Shown piece by piece: positions 8,575-17,849 of a stretch of DNA of 64,000 bases. Under the pieces are notes generated by a model. It saw nothing but the letters and a program-made list of their open reading frames with translations. It was not told the origin of the DNA and made no database searches. Positions within the stretch are counted from its first letter, which is position 1. Each line of letters starts with the position of its first letter. The stretch spans positions 868,001-932,000 of the forward strand of contig NZ_LVWJ02000014.1 in NCBI RefSeq assembly GCF_001625015.1, read 5' to 3'. The translations under genes were made by a program, and so were the position numbers. The stretch comes from Lewinella sp. 4G2. Its GTDB lineage: Bacteria; Bacteroidota; Bacteroidia; Chitinophagales; Saprospiraceae.

Positions 8575-9222
8575 TTAAATAGCCCAGGCCTTACCACCCG
8601 TCAATTCCTGGAGGTCACCGCAGGGGATGTACTCACCGGGTACGGGCAGGTATTCCAGCAGGCCAGACTCAACGGCTACCTCGGGGGTGTTGAAGTAGTT
8701 GCCAATGATCATGGACTTGAGGCCGAAATAGGCATCGCGTGCGGAAGGCCCGTCGCCCGGCTCAAAAGTTTCGCGGGGGACGTCTTCCCCACTCATGTCA
8801 ACGTCACCACGGGGGCCCTGCTTGTAGTGGAGGTCCTGGTCCTGGAGGTAGACGAGGGCTGCCTTCTGGTCGAGTTTAGCGAAGCCGCCGGGGTTATCGG
8901 CGTCCATCTTTTCCATGAGGCGGTTGAGGCCCTTCGTGAAGTTTTCCTGGTCTTCTTCGGAGTAGACGTCGCCGACCATCTTGTCGATCATCTGGGGGAC
9001 GCCAACTTCGACGGCACCGGGGTACTCGTCCTTGGGCAGCATGGCATCGGCCAGGCCCACGATGTAGGCGTACTGGGTAGCGTTGAAATAGCCGGGTTGA
9101 TAACCTTCTTCGAGCATGGCCTCGTCGCGCTTACAGCCCGTGAGTAGGGCGGAGGCAAGGGGGCCGGCCACGGCGGCGCCAGCGAAGTAGCTGGTATATT
9201 TTAGAATGTCTCTTCTGTTCAT
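8575..9222 (-). CDS. Gluconate 2-dehydrogenase subunit 3-family Tat lipoprotein
   Basis: 215 aa. The N-terminus MNRRDILKYTSYFAG carries a twin-arginine motif followed by a hydrophobic stretch and a lipobox ALLTGC (cleavage before Cys near residue 30), so it looks like a Tat-exported lipoprotein. The rest (IVGLADAMLPKDEYPGAVEVGV; QMIDKMVGDVYSEEDQENF) is the pattern of the small 'subunit 3' of gluconate 2-dehydrogenase-type complexes, which escorts a signal-less GMC flavoprotein. It lies between two such flavoprotein genes in one minus-strand block, with 50 bp to the upstream one. It probably serves one or both as partner (inference). Confidence 0.92.
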   Translation of the reverse strand: MNRRDILKYTSYFAGAAVAGPLASALLTGCKRDEAMLEEGYQPGYFNATQYAYIVGLADAMLPKDEYPGAVEVGVPQMIDKMVGDVYSEEDQENFTKGLNRLMEKMDADNPGGFAKLDQKAALVYLQDQDLHYKQGPRGDVDMSGEDVPRETFEPGDGPSARDAYFGLKSMIIGNYFNTPEVAVESGLLEYLPVPGEYIPCGDLQELTGGKAWAI

Positions 9223-9272
9223 CTTGATGTTAGTCTTAGTGGATCATTAGTCGTTGGGTTCGTCGACTAAAT

Positions 9273-10997
9273 CTAGATATTCATTTTCTTGAGTTCCTTG
9301 ACGGCGTGGTCCGCCGCCCGGGCCGTGAAGGCCATGTAGGTGAGGGAGGGGTTCACACAGGCCGAAGAGGTCATGAAGGCACCGTCCGTCATGTAGACGT
9401 TCGGGGCGGCCCAGAGGCGGTTGTGCTTGTCCACGACGGAATTGCGCTTGTTGGAGCCCATCCGGGCCATACCCATTTCGTGGATGCCGAGGCCGGGGAA
9501 GGAGTGGGCGTCGTAGGTATTGACGTCCTTGAAGCCAGCGGCCTCCAGCATTTCGGCGGCGTCGTTCTTCATCCGTTCCACCATCGCGTATTCATTTTCC
9601 TTCCAGGAAGCGTCGAAGCTCATGGTGGGGAGGCCGTCTTTGTCCAGGACGTCGCGGTTGATGGTCATCCTGTTGTCGGTGTAGGGGAGGGTTTCGGCGA
9701 AGGCCGTCATACCCATGTGCCAGGGGCCGGGCTCGACGATGGCCTTTTTGAAGCCGGGGCCCATCTGGACGTCCATTTCCCGGACGCTGCGCATCCAGTT
9801 CGTCCGGCTGCCGCCACCCTGGTAGCCCCAGCCGCGGACGAAGTCTTTCGACTTACTCTTCCGGTCGCCCAGGTTCTGGTAGCGGGGGATGTAGTACCCA
9901 TTGGGCTTGCGGCCTTTGTAGTACTTGTCGCCGTACTCATCCAATTTGCCGTTGGCACCGACGCGGAAGTGGTGGTCCATAATGTTGCCACCGAGCTCGC
10001 CGGATACGTCCATTTTCATTTCTTCTTCGTGCTCCGTGTTCATAACGATGAAGGAAGAAGGGATGGCCGACGCGCAGAGGAAGATGACCTTAGCGAAGAA
10101 CTCCAGATCCTCTCCGGTTTCCGTATCGCGGGCGCGGACGCCCTTGGCCTTGCCGGTGGACTTATCCATGATGAGGCTGTACACCGAGCTGTTGTTGCGG
10201 AGGTGCAAGTTGCCGGTCGCTTCGGCAACGGGCAGGGTGGAACTCACGCTGGAGAAGTAGCCGCCGTAAGGACAACCCCGGATACAGCGGTTCCGGTACT
10301 GGCACGCGCCACGGGTACCCTTGTGTACGTCCGGGTTGTAGGAAGTCAGGTGGGCTACACGGCCGGGCGTAACTGCCCAACCGAGGTTCTTTTCTACGCC
10401 TTTTTTGAAGTGGTCTTCGGCGCAGTTGAGGGGCATGGCGGGGAGGAACTTACCGTCGGGGAGTTGGGCCAGGCCCCGGAGCTCTCCGGAGATCCCGGCG
10501 AAGGTTTCCACGTAGTCGTACCAGGGGGCGATATCCTTATAGCCAATGGGCCAGGGGGTGCCGTGGCCGTCGCGGGCGTTGGCCTCGAAGTCCATCTCAC
10601 TCCAACGGTAGGAGTGGCGGCCCCACATGAGGGACCGGCCACCGGTGTGGTAGCCGCGCATCCAGTCGAAGCGGGCCTTTTCGTCGTCGTAGGGGTGTTC
10701 GCTGTCCTTGACGAACCAGTGCTTGTGGGCCTGGCGGATGGTGTAGCCCGTGCGGTTCTGTTTGGGGTAATGTTCGTCGATTTCGGCTTGGGGGACGCGG
10801 CCGTTGTAGTCCAGATCCCACGTATCCAAATTGGCGGTGGGGTAGTCTCCGTGCTTGACGCTGCGGCCCTTTTCCAGGACGAGGGTTTTGAGGCCTTTTT
10901 CCGTCAGTTCCTTGGCAGCCCAGCCGCCGGAGATACCGGTGCCGACAACGATGGCGTCGTAGGTGACCTGCTCTTCTCCCTGAGAGTTAAAATTCAT
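9273..10997 (-). CDS. GMC-family FAD oxidoreductase (second paralogue)
   Basis: 574 aa from the ATG at 10997. A longer frame to 11087 exists, but the paralogue begins with the same peptide MNFNSQG, which fixes the start. FAD loop VVGTGISGG is at residues 17-25. The cysteine patch CQYRNRCIRGCPYGG is near 245. C-terminal HEMGMARMG and SACVNPSLTY carry the His/Asn catalytic pair. It shares the paralogue's layout throughout, so the two arose by duplication. It is the first gene of a leftward operon with the Tat small subunit (8575) and probably the second GMC gene. Role: periplasmic alcohol or sugar oxidation feeding electrons to the membrane; substrate unknown. Confidence 0.93.
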   Translation of the reverse strand: MNFNSQGEEQVTYDAIVVGTGISGGWAAKELTEKGLKTLVLEKGRSVKHGDYPTANLDTWDLDYNGRVPQAEIDEHYPKQNRTGYTIRQAHKHWFVKDSEHPYDDEKARFDWMRGYHTGGRSLMWGRHSYRWSEMDFEANARDGHGTPWPIGYKDIAPWYDYVETFAGISGELRGLAQLPDGKFLPAMPLNCAEDHFKKGVEKNLGWAVTPGRVAHLTSYNPDVHKGTRGACQYRNRCIRGCPYGGYFSSVSSTLPVAEATGNLHLRNNSSVYSLIMDKSTGKAKGVRARDTETGEDLEFFAKVIFLCASAIPSSFIVMNTEHEEEMKMDVSGELGGNIMDHHFRVGANGKLDEYGDKYYKGRKPNGYYIPRYQNLGDRKSKSKDFVRGWGYQGGGSRTNWMRSVREMDVQMGPGFKKAIVEPGPWHMGMTAFAETLPYTDNRMTINRDVLDKDGLPTMSFDASWKENEYAMVERMKNDAAEMLEAAGFKDVNTYDAHSFPGLGIHEMGMARMGSNKRNSVVDKHNRLWAAPNVYMTDGAFMTSSACVNPSLTYMAFTARAADHAVKELKKMNI

Positions 10998-11161
10998 TTC
11001 GATGATCGGTTTTATCGGTTGAGTTGGTCCGTAACTGGTAGGTTCGGCATTCCAACTAAGCACTAATGCAGTTGTGTGGAGGTGCAATTTACTAAATTAG
11101 TTGAGACCCGCTTGGAGGTGGTGGCGTTCGTTCTCGCCCAGTCCCGCTCCACCCATTGCCT

Positions 11162-11181
11162 GGCACCTGCGGCAGCGCCCA
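11162..11181 (+). repeat. Dispersed 20-bp motif upstream of the CotH exoprotein gene
   Basis: GGCACCTGCGGCAGCGCCCA, in the same orientation as the CotH gene but 185 bp before its start, the largest distance among the leader copies. Confidence 0.7.
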
Positions 11182-11333
11182 TACCCGTTCAAACTGCCGT
11201 ATGGCGACTAAACGCGTCCCTTCGCCCACCGGTCTCTGTCGGCCGACCGTCAATAGGCCATCCTAATGATTGCTGGTGAGTGAGGCAATGCCAAGCGCAA
11301 CGTTCGTTGGGCTCAGGACGCCCCGTTGTCCGC

Positions 11334-11341
11334 TATCTTTA
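11334..11341 (+). promoter_or_regulatory. Possible -7 box before the CotH exoprotein gene
   Basis: TATCTTTA, close to TAnnTTTG, 25 bp before the ATG at 11367. A TTG at 11307-11309 lies 24 bp further upstream, slightly longer than the usual spacing. Confidence 0.35.
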
Positions 11342-11366
11342 CCGGCCGCTACCATCCGTAACCATT

Positions 11367-14300
11367 ATGTTGAGAATTGCTACGCTGCTACTTCTGTTCC
11401 TCGCCACCACCGCGGCCAGCGCTCAGGTACGGCTCAATGAAGCGGTGAACTCCAACGGCCAGTACGAGGATGAGGACGGAGACACCCCGGACTGGTTTGA
11501 ACTCCGGAACACCGGACCGGCGCTTAACCTGGCCGGCTGGACGGTGACCGACGACGAGGATGAGCCTGGAAAATGGGCCTTCCCCAACATCCTGCTCGGT
11601 ACCGACGAACACCTCCTCGTTTGGGCATCCGGCAAGGACCGCCCCGCGCCACCCACCTACCGCACGCTGGTAGCCGATGGCGACGAATGCCGGTACGTGG
11701 TACCAACCAGCGACGTAAGCACAGATTGGGTCAATACCGACTACGACGACTCGGCCTGGACGCGGGGCCGGACGAGTATTGGCTACGGTGACGGCGACTA
11801 CGCCACCCAACTGAATGCGGGTACCCTCTCCGTTTTCGTCCGCCAAACCTTTACCGTAGCGGACCCCGCCACCATCGAAGAACTGATCCTGAACGTGGAC
11901 TACGACGACGGTTTCGTCGCCTACCTCAACGGAACGGAAATTGCCCGCGCAAACATGGTGGGCACCCGGCCGGGCTACGACGAAGAGGCTACGCAGGTAT
12001 ACGAACGGCGGATGAATAATGGAGGCACGCCCAATGCTTTTCCCGTGGCCTTCCCGGCAGGGCGGCTACGTTCCGGCGAGAACGTACTGGCCATTCAGGT
12101 GCACAACACCCAACCCGGATCGAGTGACCTGACACTATCGGCATTCCTGACGGCGCGGTACAACCAACCGAGCCTGGAAGGGCAGCGGCCACCAACCATT
12201 CTGGGCTACGACCTCCGGGGCCCCCACACTAATTTCAAACTCAGTGCCGGCGGTGAAAACCTCTACCTGTTTAACCCCGCCGGCGAGCGGGTGGACCGCT
12301 TAAAAGTGGAGGGTATCGAGCGCGACCAATCCACCGGCATCCCACCCACCGGCGGCGAGGCCCGGACCTACGAGCGGACCACCCCCGGCGCCGCCAACCT
12401 GACCCCGGGTTACGTCGGCGAAGTGAACGGAACGGTGAATTTTAACCGGGAAAGCGGCCTCCACGCTCCCTTCTCCCTGGAACTGACTGCAGACGGTAGC
12501 GGTGACATCCACTACACCACGGATGCTTCGGAGCCGACAAAAGATTCCCCCCGCTATACCGGCCCGCTGGACTTGACGGAGACCACCGTCGTTCGGGCCC
12601 GGCTGTTTGACGGGGAGAAATTCCCCAGCGAGCTGGTCACCAGGACCTACCTCATTAACCCGGGGCACGACCTGGACGTGGTGTCCATAGTGGTTGACCC
12701 GCAGGCCTTTTTCAATCCCGTTACCGGGCTGTACGCGCAGGGCTTCGATGCGGAACCCAACCGGCCGTATTTCGGCGCTAATTACTGGCGGGACGATGAG
12801 CTGGACGCCAGCTTCAGTTTCTTTCCCGCCGATGACGGGGAGCAGTTCTCCCAGGATGTCGGCCTGCAGATCTTCGGTGCTTATAGCCGAAGTTTTGACC
12901 AGCGTTCGCTCTCCATCCACGCCCGCAACCGCTACGGATGTAACGAAATGGACTACCCTTTCTTCACGGACCGCCCCTACGATACCTACAAAAGCCTCGT
13001 CCTGCGGAGCTCCGGCCACGACTGGCGGGTCTCCAAGATCCGGGACGCGACCATGACGGGTTTGATGGACGGCTCCGGCGTGGACGTGCAGGCTTACCGC
13101 CCCGTCGTTACCTACATCAACGGTCAGTACTGGGGCATCTACAACCTCCGGGAAAAGGTGAACGAGGACTTTCTGGCCAGCCGCCACGGGGTCAATCCAG
13201 ATTCAGTAGACATTTTGGAAAGCACCGGTAACGTAGTGGAGGGCAGCAATACGGACTACCGCGCCCTCTTCGGTTTCGTGCGGGATAACGACCTGCAAGA
13301 GGAGGATAATTTCGCCCGGGTGGAGCGCGAGATTGACGTGGATAACTACATCAAATACAACGTAGCCGAAATCTACTACGCCAACCGCGACTGGCCGGTG
13401 AACAACATCAAATTCTGGCGGGCCCAACGGCCGGGCGCTAAGTGGCGGTGGATCCTTTTCGATACGGATTTCGGGCTGGATTTTTTCGGGACCGTCCCCC
13501 ACACCGTGAACGGCTTTGAATTTGCGCTGGACCCGGCGGGCCCTTCCGTATGGCCGAACCCACCCATCTCTACCCTCTTTCTGCGCCGGTGCATGGAGAA
13601 CGAAGGCTTCCGCCACCGCTTCATCAATCAGTTTGCGGATGAGTTGAACAGTCGTTTCCTGTTCAGTAACGTGGACAGTTTGCTCTCCGCCAACGAAGAC
13701 CGGATCGCTTCCGAGATGCCCCGCAATTTTGCCCGCTGGAACCTGCCCGATGAGTTTTCCGTCCGGGTAGATCAGATGCGCGGCTTCCTCCGCGAACGCC
13801 CCGCCGCCGTGAAGGGCCACGTCCTGGACTTTTTCCGTCTGCCCGCCTATCACCAAGTCGGTATTCTGCTCGACGACGAGCAGGAAGGTTACGTGCAACT
13901 AAATAGCTTATCGATCACCGAGTGTGAGTGGTCCGGCGACTACTTCGAGGAGGTGCCCATCCGGCTCACGGCCATCCCCCGGGAGGGTTACGTCTTCAGC
14001 CACTGGGAGTTGGGTTCCGAATCGATGGATGCCGAAATCACCGTTGACGTGAAGGAGGCGATGGAATTCAAGCCCATATTCAGGGAGGTCTCCACGGCTA
14101 TTCCTGGTCGGTCCGGCTTGGGTAGCCTGGCCAACGTCAGTCAGATTCAGTACGCCCCTAACCCCGGTTCGGCCACCGCCTGGGTGAGGTTACAATCCAA
14201 ATGCGGGACACAAGTGACGGTGGAACTCTTCGACGCCCGCGGCGTACGCGTGCGCACCATTGCCGCCAATGCTTTGGTTACCGACGAACGGAGTTTTACG

Positions 14301-14393
14301 ACGGACCTCTCCGCGCTGCCCGCCGGGACCTACCAATTGCGCGTGCTGGAAGCTGGCGGGGGAACGGTGGCTTACCCCTGGGTCATCCGATAG
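11367..14393 (+). CDS. Secreted CotH-family protein with lamin-tail, chitobiase-like and T9SS sorting domains
   Basis: 1008 aa from the ATG at 11367; the frame runs 29 codons further up, but the signal peptide MLRIATLLLLFLATTAASAQ starts here. In order: a lamin-tail-like domain (residues about 20-110, RLNEAVNSNGQYEDEDGD); a jelly-roll segment (about 120-280); a chitobiase-type beta domain (about 370-440, IHYTTDASEPTKDSPRYTG); a CotH kinase-like domain (about 450-820) with LRSSGHDWRVSKIRDATM, YINGQYWGIYNLREKVN and WRWILFDTDFGLDF; and a C-terminal type A T9SS sorting domain (about 930-1008, ending in GTYQLRVLEAGGG). In the family CotH phosphorylates proteins in spore coats; in secreted Bacteroidota proteins its role is unsettled. 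Cell-surface or released location is inferred. A lipid-anchored CotH relative is at 40620. Confidence 0.92.
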   Translation: MLRIATLLLLFLATTAASAQVRLNEAVNSNGQYEDEDGDTPDWFELRNTGPALNLAGWTVTDDEDEPGKWAFPNILLGTDEHLLVWASGKDRPAPPTYRTLVADGDECRYVVPTSDVSTDWVNTDYDDSAWTRGRTSIGYGDGDYATQLNAGTLSVFVRQTFTVADPATIEELILNVDYDDGFVAYLNGTEIARANMVGTRPGYDEEATQVYERRMNNGGTPNAFPVAFPAGRLRSGENVLAIQVHNTQPGSSDLTLSAFLTARYNQPSLEGQRPPTILGYDLRGPHTNFKLSAGGENLYLFNPAGERVDRLKVEGIERDQSTGIPPTGGEARTYERTTPGAANLTPGYVGEVNGTVNFNRESGLHAPFSLELTADGSGDIHYTTDASEPTKDSPRYTGPLDLTETTVVRARLFDGEKFPSELVTRTYLINPGHDLDVVSIVVDPQAFFNPVTGLYAQGFDAEPNRPYFGANYWRDDELDASFSFFPADDGEQFSQDVGLQIFGAYSRSFDQRSLSIHARNRYGCNEMDYPFFTDRPYDTYKSLVLRSSGHDWRVSKIRDATMTGLMDGSGVDVQAYRPVVTYINGQYWGIYNLREKVNEDFLASRHGVNPDSVDILESTGNVVEGSNTDYRALFGFVRDNDLQEEDNFARVEREIDVDNYIKYNVAEIYYANRDWPVNNIKFWRAQRPGAKWRWILFDTDFGLDFFGTVPHTVNGFEFALDPAGPSVWPNPPISTLFLRRCMENEGFRHRFINQFADELNSRFLFSNVDSLLSANEDRIASEMPRNFARWNLPDEFSVRVDQMRGFLRERPAAVKGHVLDFFRLPAYHQVGILLDDEQEGYVQLNSLSITECEWSGDYFEEVPIRLTAIPREGYVFSHWELGSESMDAEITVDVKEAMEFKPIFREVSTAIPGRSGLGSLANVSQIQYAPNPGSATAWVRLQSKCGTQVTVELFDARGVRVRTIAANALVTDERSFTTDLSALPAGTYQLRVLEAGGGTVAYPWVIR

Positions 14394-14434
14394 TCAGTAC
14401 GTACGCCCTTTCCTCAATCAATAAGTAGCGCGCA

Positions 14435-15535
14435 ATGGAAGATCAGGAATACCTACGCAAGTGGCGCCTCATCCTGGGAAAGGAGGCGGAAGACCCGGAC
14501 GGGGGCAGCGACGTCAACCTCCCCTCCCGCCTGGCCGGAATGGACGACACCCTGGAGGCGCTCTACGCCGGCCAGGACCGTAAGGGTGGCCTCGGCCGCT
14601 CCAGCCCCAACGTGAACCGCTGGTTGGGAGACATCCGAAAGTACTTCCCCTCCGATACCGTCCACCTGCTGCAACGGGACGCCCTGGAACGTTTAGGCCT
14701 CCAACAGATGCTGTTGGAACCGGAGTTGCTGGATACCATTGAGCCGGACGTCCACCTCGTCGGTTCCCTACTGAGCCTGAAAAATCTGTTGCCGGACCGT
14801 AGCCGGGAGTCCGCCCGCGCCGTTGTGATGAAGGTGGTCCAACAACTGGAGAAGCAACTCAAACGGCCCGTAGAGCAAGCCCTGGCCGGCCGCCGCCGCC
14901 AGCATAACCGCAACCGCCGCCCCCGGCCGAGCGACATCGATTGGGACCAGACGATCCGCCGCAACATGAAGCACTATCAGCCGGAATACAAGACGGTACT
15001 GCCGGTGGATCTGCGTGGCCTCAGCCGTTCCAAAGCCGGCCTGAAACACATCATTCTGCTGATTGACCAATCCGGGTCCATGGCTGCTTCGGTGGTGTAC
15101 GCCGGGGTCATCTCCTGCATTCTGGCGAGCATCTCCACGCTCAAAACCCACGTCGTCACCTTCGATACGAGCGTGGTGGACCTCACGGACCAATTGCCCG
15201 ATCCCCTCGAATTACTCTTCGCCATACAGCTGGGGGGCGGCACGGACATCGGTAAAGCGCTACGCTACGCCGAACGCCTGAATACGAACCCCCGCGATAC
15301 GGTACTGGTGCTGCTGAGTGACCTCTTTGAAGGCGGGCAGGTACAGGGCATGCTGGCGGCCATGCGGCGGTTACAGCAAACTGGCATCACAATTTTACCG
15401 CTACTGGCGCTGAGCGACGAAGGGGCGCCGGCCTACGATAAGGAGGTGGCCGCTGCGCTCATGGATATGGGGCTGCACCCCTTCGCCAGCACGCCGGGCA
15501 AGTTTGCGGACGTTCTGGCGGAGGCACTGTATTAG
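14435..15535 (+). CDS. VWA-domain protein of the YehP type
   Basis: 366 aa. N-terminal helical region opens with LRKWRLILGKEAED and includes GGLGRSSPNVNRWLGDIRKYF; a basic linker (GRRRQHNRNRRPRP, about 150) leads to a C-terminal VWA domain. The MIDAS is intact: DQSGSM near residue 212, FDTSVVDLTD near 245, and the Thr of LGGGTDIG near 270. Layout and motifs match what I recall of E. coli YehP, encoded with a MoxR ATPase (YehL), a SWIM protein (YehQ) and a DUF4132 protein (YehI). Here it follows the CotH gene by 41 bp, with none of those partners adjacent. A DUF4132 gene is 14 kb away at 29769. It may be a detached member of the same system (inference). Confidence 0.88.
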   Translation: MEDQEYLRKWRLILGKEAEDPDGGSDVNLPSRLAGMDDTLEALYAGQDRKGGLGRSSPNVNRWLGDIRKYFPSDTVHLLQRDALERLGLQQMLLEPELLDTIEPDVHLVGSLLSLKNLLPDRSRESARAVVMKVVQQLEKQLKRPVEQALAGRRRQHNRNRRPRPSDIDWDQTIRRNMKHYQPEYKTVLPVDLRGLSRSKAGLKHIILLIDQSGSMAASVVYAGVISCILASISTLKTHVVTFDTSVVDLTDQLPDPLELLFAIQLGGGTDIGKALRYAERLNTNPRDTVLVLLSDLFEGGQVQGMLAAMRRLQQTGITILPLLALSDEGAPAYDKEVAAALMDMGLHPFASTPGKFADVLAEALY

Positions 15536-15546
15536 TAGTTCGACGT

Positions 15547-16038
15547 CTAAAAGGTAGTGTCGATAATGCGCAGGCGCTTCTTCCTCCCCAGCTTGAATTT
15601 TTTCTGCCCGAGGAAACGATTCAGGATGTACCCCGTAGCGAAAGACCCGGCGCCTACGGCCAGTTGCCCGCCGGAGATCTGGGAATCCGGGTCGCCATCC
15701 GTGTTGTAGCCGAGGAGGCCGATGGTCGTCCACACGACGCCGAACGTCATCAAACTCAATCCAGCGGCCTTGCCGAAGGTGCTCCCCCGGTGGAGGGAGT
15801 GGATATTTTCCAGCAGGATGAAGCGGTCGTTGATCACGAGTGCCTGGATGTCCGGCCGCATTTCTTCGATGCGGCCTTCCTGCCAAAAATTATCGCCCTG
15901 CATTTTGAAGCGCAGCGTTTCTCCCTCGTACACCCGTTCCGTCCCCGCTTTTCCGACCTTCTCCAGCAGCATCACTTTCTGGGCGCTGCCGCAGGTGCAG
16001 AGAAATAGGACGAGGGTAAGGGCTAGCAAAAGGCGCAT
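15547..16038 (-). CDS. Small exported protein of unknown function, possible lipoprotein
   Basis: 163 aa. N-terminus MRLLLALTLVLFLCTCGSAQ is a signal peptide; either Cys could serve as a lipobox Cys, but GSA-Q also fits signal peptidase I. The middle (VYEGETLRFKMQGDNFWQEGRI; ALVINDRFILLENIHSL) resembles a small beta-domain. Residues about 88-135 are hydrophobic and Gly-rich (LSLMTFGVVWTTIGLLGYN), and the tail is basic. No family recognised. Codons 13-20 are a copy of the dispersed 20-bp motif (15980-15999) in the same orientation. It is convergent with the YehP-like gene, whose stop is 11 bp away. Confidence 0.78.
   Translation of the reverse strand: MRLLLALTLVLFLCTCGSAQKVMLLEKVGKAGTERVYEGETLRFKMQGDNFWQEGRIEEMRPDIQALVINDRFILLENIHSLHRGSTFGKAAGLSLMTFGVVWTTIGLLGYNTDGDPDSQISGGQLAVGAGSFATGYILNRFLGQKKFKLGRKKRLRIIDTTF
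15980..15999 (-). repeat. Dispersed 20-bp motif inside a signal-peptide coding region
   Basis: Minus-strand TGCACCTGCGGCAGCGCCCA, identical to the copy at 27836-27855. It encodes C-T-C-G-S-A-Q at the signal-peptide end of the 163-aa protein. Confidence 0.75.
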
Positions 16039-16111
16039 ATATCAAAAGGGATTGTAGCGTAAGCGGTAGGGTTGGTCTACGGGCGATAAAGATAAGGGCG
16101 CGCGGGAGCTA

Positions 16112-16876
16112 CTACGTGGCTAGAAAGTTAGTGACGAGACTGGACAATTCTTCCGGCCGTTCGGCGTGGACCCAGTGGCCCGCCCCTTCCACGGTAGCCA
16201 GGGTGGCGGCGGGGAAAAGGTCGTGGATGTAGTCCAGGTCCTCATCCCTGACGTAGCCGCTGCGGCCTCCGCGCAAGAAAAGGGCCGGCCCGGTAAAGGA
16301 GTCCCCGAAGTTACCGACGGGTCCGATCAGGTTCTCGTACTGGGCGGTGATAACGGGGAGGTTCATCCGCCACTGGTAGCCGCCGGCGGGGTTGCGGGCC
16401 AGGTTTTTTAGCAGGAAGAGCTGGATGCCGGGGTCAGATACGTAGGCGGCCATGAGGCGGGCAGCCTCCTTGCGGTCACTCACCTCGGCGGGGTCGAAGG
16501 CCTGGAGGGCGCTGAACACATCATCGTGCCCCCGCCGGTACTGCCGGGGTGCCATGTCGACGACGATCAGTTTGGCGACGAGGTCGTTACGGTCGAGGGC
16601 GAGTTGCATGGCCGCCTTCCCGCCCATGCTGTGGCCCATCAGGTAGACCGGGGGTAGCTCGAGGTGCTCGATGAGTTCGACCACGGCGTCGGCCATCCCT
16701 GCGTAAGAGAATTCATCGACGTGGGGGCTGCGCCCGTGGTTGGGAAGGTCCACCAGGATGACCTGGTAGTTCTCCGCCCACTGGCGGGCGAGGGTTTTCC
16801 AGTTGTCCAGCATCCCGAATAAGCCGTGGAGGATGACGAGGGGCTGGCCGGTGCCGAAGACTTTGTGGTGGAGCAT
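16112..16876 (-). CDS. Alpha/beta-hydrolase, YbfF-type esterase
   Basis: 254 aa from the ATG at 16876; the frame extends 53 codons upstream through non-conserved sequence. An oxyanion-hole LHGLFG is at about residues 17-22, and LPNHGRSP near 50. The nucleophile elbow GHSMGG lies near 87-92 and the catalytic His is in GAGHWVHAERP near 232. This pattern and length fit the bacterial YbfF/abhydrolase_1 esterases that cleave short-chain acyl esters; the real substrate is unknown. No signal peptide, so probably cytoplasmic. It is a single gene on the minus strand with a 73-bp gap to the next. Confidence 0.9.
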   Translation of the reverse strand: MLHHKVFGTGQPLVILHGLFGMLDNWKTLARQWAENYQVILVDLPNHGRSPHVDEFSYAGMADAVVELIEHLELPPVYLMGHSMGGKAAMQLALDRNDLVAKLIVVDMAPRQYRRGHDDVFSALQAFDPAEVSDRKEAARLMAAYVSDPGIQLFLLKNLARNPAGGYQWRMNLPVITAQYENLIGPVGNFGDSFTGPALFLRGGRSGYVRDEDLDYIHDLFPAATLATVEGAGHWVHAERPEELSSLVTNFLAT

Positions 16877-17212
16877 GGGTGGGCGGTTAGTGTAGTCAGG
16901 AACGCTAGGATTTGAATGAGGTAAGGATCGATTGGCTGGGATAGTTGAGTTTGGGAAATACGTAAACACAGAAAACATAAAAACCACAGAGTGGATGAGC
17001 GCCGCCGCTCTATTCTCCTTAATCCTCTTTGTCATCCTAAACTTCTTGTCGAAAAACTACCAAGATGATGACTTCGTACTCCCTCCACAGTAAGCGGTCG
17101 GTTTACGTAAAACAATCGTCCAATAATCACGTAGGAGAATAGACCAGCTGCGGTGTTGTAAGAAATACGGCCAATGGCAAACCCATACCGCATGTTTCGT
17201 CTTTAACCCTCC

Positions 17213-17743
17213 GTGCAAAGAGAACCCCGCATACTTGATCACCCCGGTCTGCATCCCCTCTGGGAAAGTTTGGAGCGGGAGCGCCGCCAACAGCAGTGGT
17301 TCGCCATCGCGCTGATGATCGCCGGGCTACTGGGCGCCATCGGTGGCGTGGTGGCGGGGAACATTCTCTTCCCCTTCGTCGGTGCCGTAGTGGCGACGCT
17401 TTCCCTCTTCTGGCTGTACCGGATCCTCAGCGAACAGCCCATCGCGGTACTGCGGCGGTGGCTGCGGGAGGAGCCCGAACGCTTCGCCTGGGTGTATACG
17501 ACCCACACGGAACGGATGCCCTTTGGTTTCAAGACCCAATCTCAGGGCACCCTTTACCTCGTCGAACCGGATGGAAAAACCCATTCCTACAGCCTGGAGC
17601 CCAAGGACCTCAAGCTGGTAGGTAAAACCCTGAACCGCGTCCTACCCCACGCCGAGTTTGGGTATACGGAGGAGCGGGATTTGCGATACCGGGGGGAGGT
17701 GACGCGGGTGAAGGGGCGGGGGGAGGGGGATTTGTTTTTTTAG
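17213..17743 (+). CDS. Two-TM protein of unknown function
   Basis: 176 aa with a GTG start at 17213; no in-frame ATG lies before the hydrophobic part. Residues about 28-50 and 52-70 are two membrane helices (FAIALMIAGLLGAIGG; FPFVGAVVATLSLFWLY). They are followed by a cytosolic domain with a basic stretch (LRRWLREEPERFAWVY) and a beta-rich region (GTLYLVEPDGKTHSYSLE). The C-terminus is Gly/Arg-rich with poly-Phe at the end. The arrangement resembles small membrane proteins with a PH-like domain, which is a guess. Codon use is GC-rich like the main genome, in contrast to the AT-rich gene that follows. Confidence 0.72.
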   Translation: MQREPRILDHPGLHPLWESLERERRQQQWFAIALMIAGLLGAIGGVVAGNILFPFVGAVVATLSLFWLYRILSEQPIAVLRRWLREEPERFAWVYTTHTERMPFGFKTQSQGTLYLVEPDGKTHSYSLEPKDLKLVGKTLNRVLPHAEFGYTEERDLRYRGEVTRVKGRGEGDLFF

Positions 17744-17849
17744 GGGGTGTGCTTTTGGTTTCTACTAGCTATATATCGGTCTTAAACCTCTCCCTCATAC
17801 TTATATTGTTGCCATGACGATAGAGGATAAACATGTTCTTATTAACTTT

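Noticed and set aside
9306-11066. 586-aa plus-strand frame, and similar long antisense frames at 6382-7443, 23812-25197, 12300-13187 and 55713-56840
   Set aside because: They lie opposite well-supported genes (GMC oxidoreductases, RecQ, CotH, the VWA protein). High GC makes long shadow frames, and their sequences are biased to Val/Gly/His with no domain.
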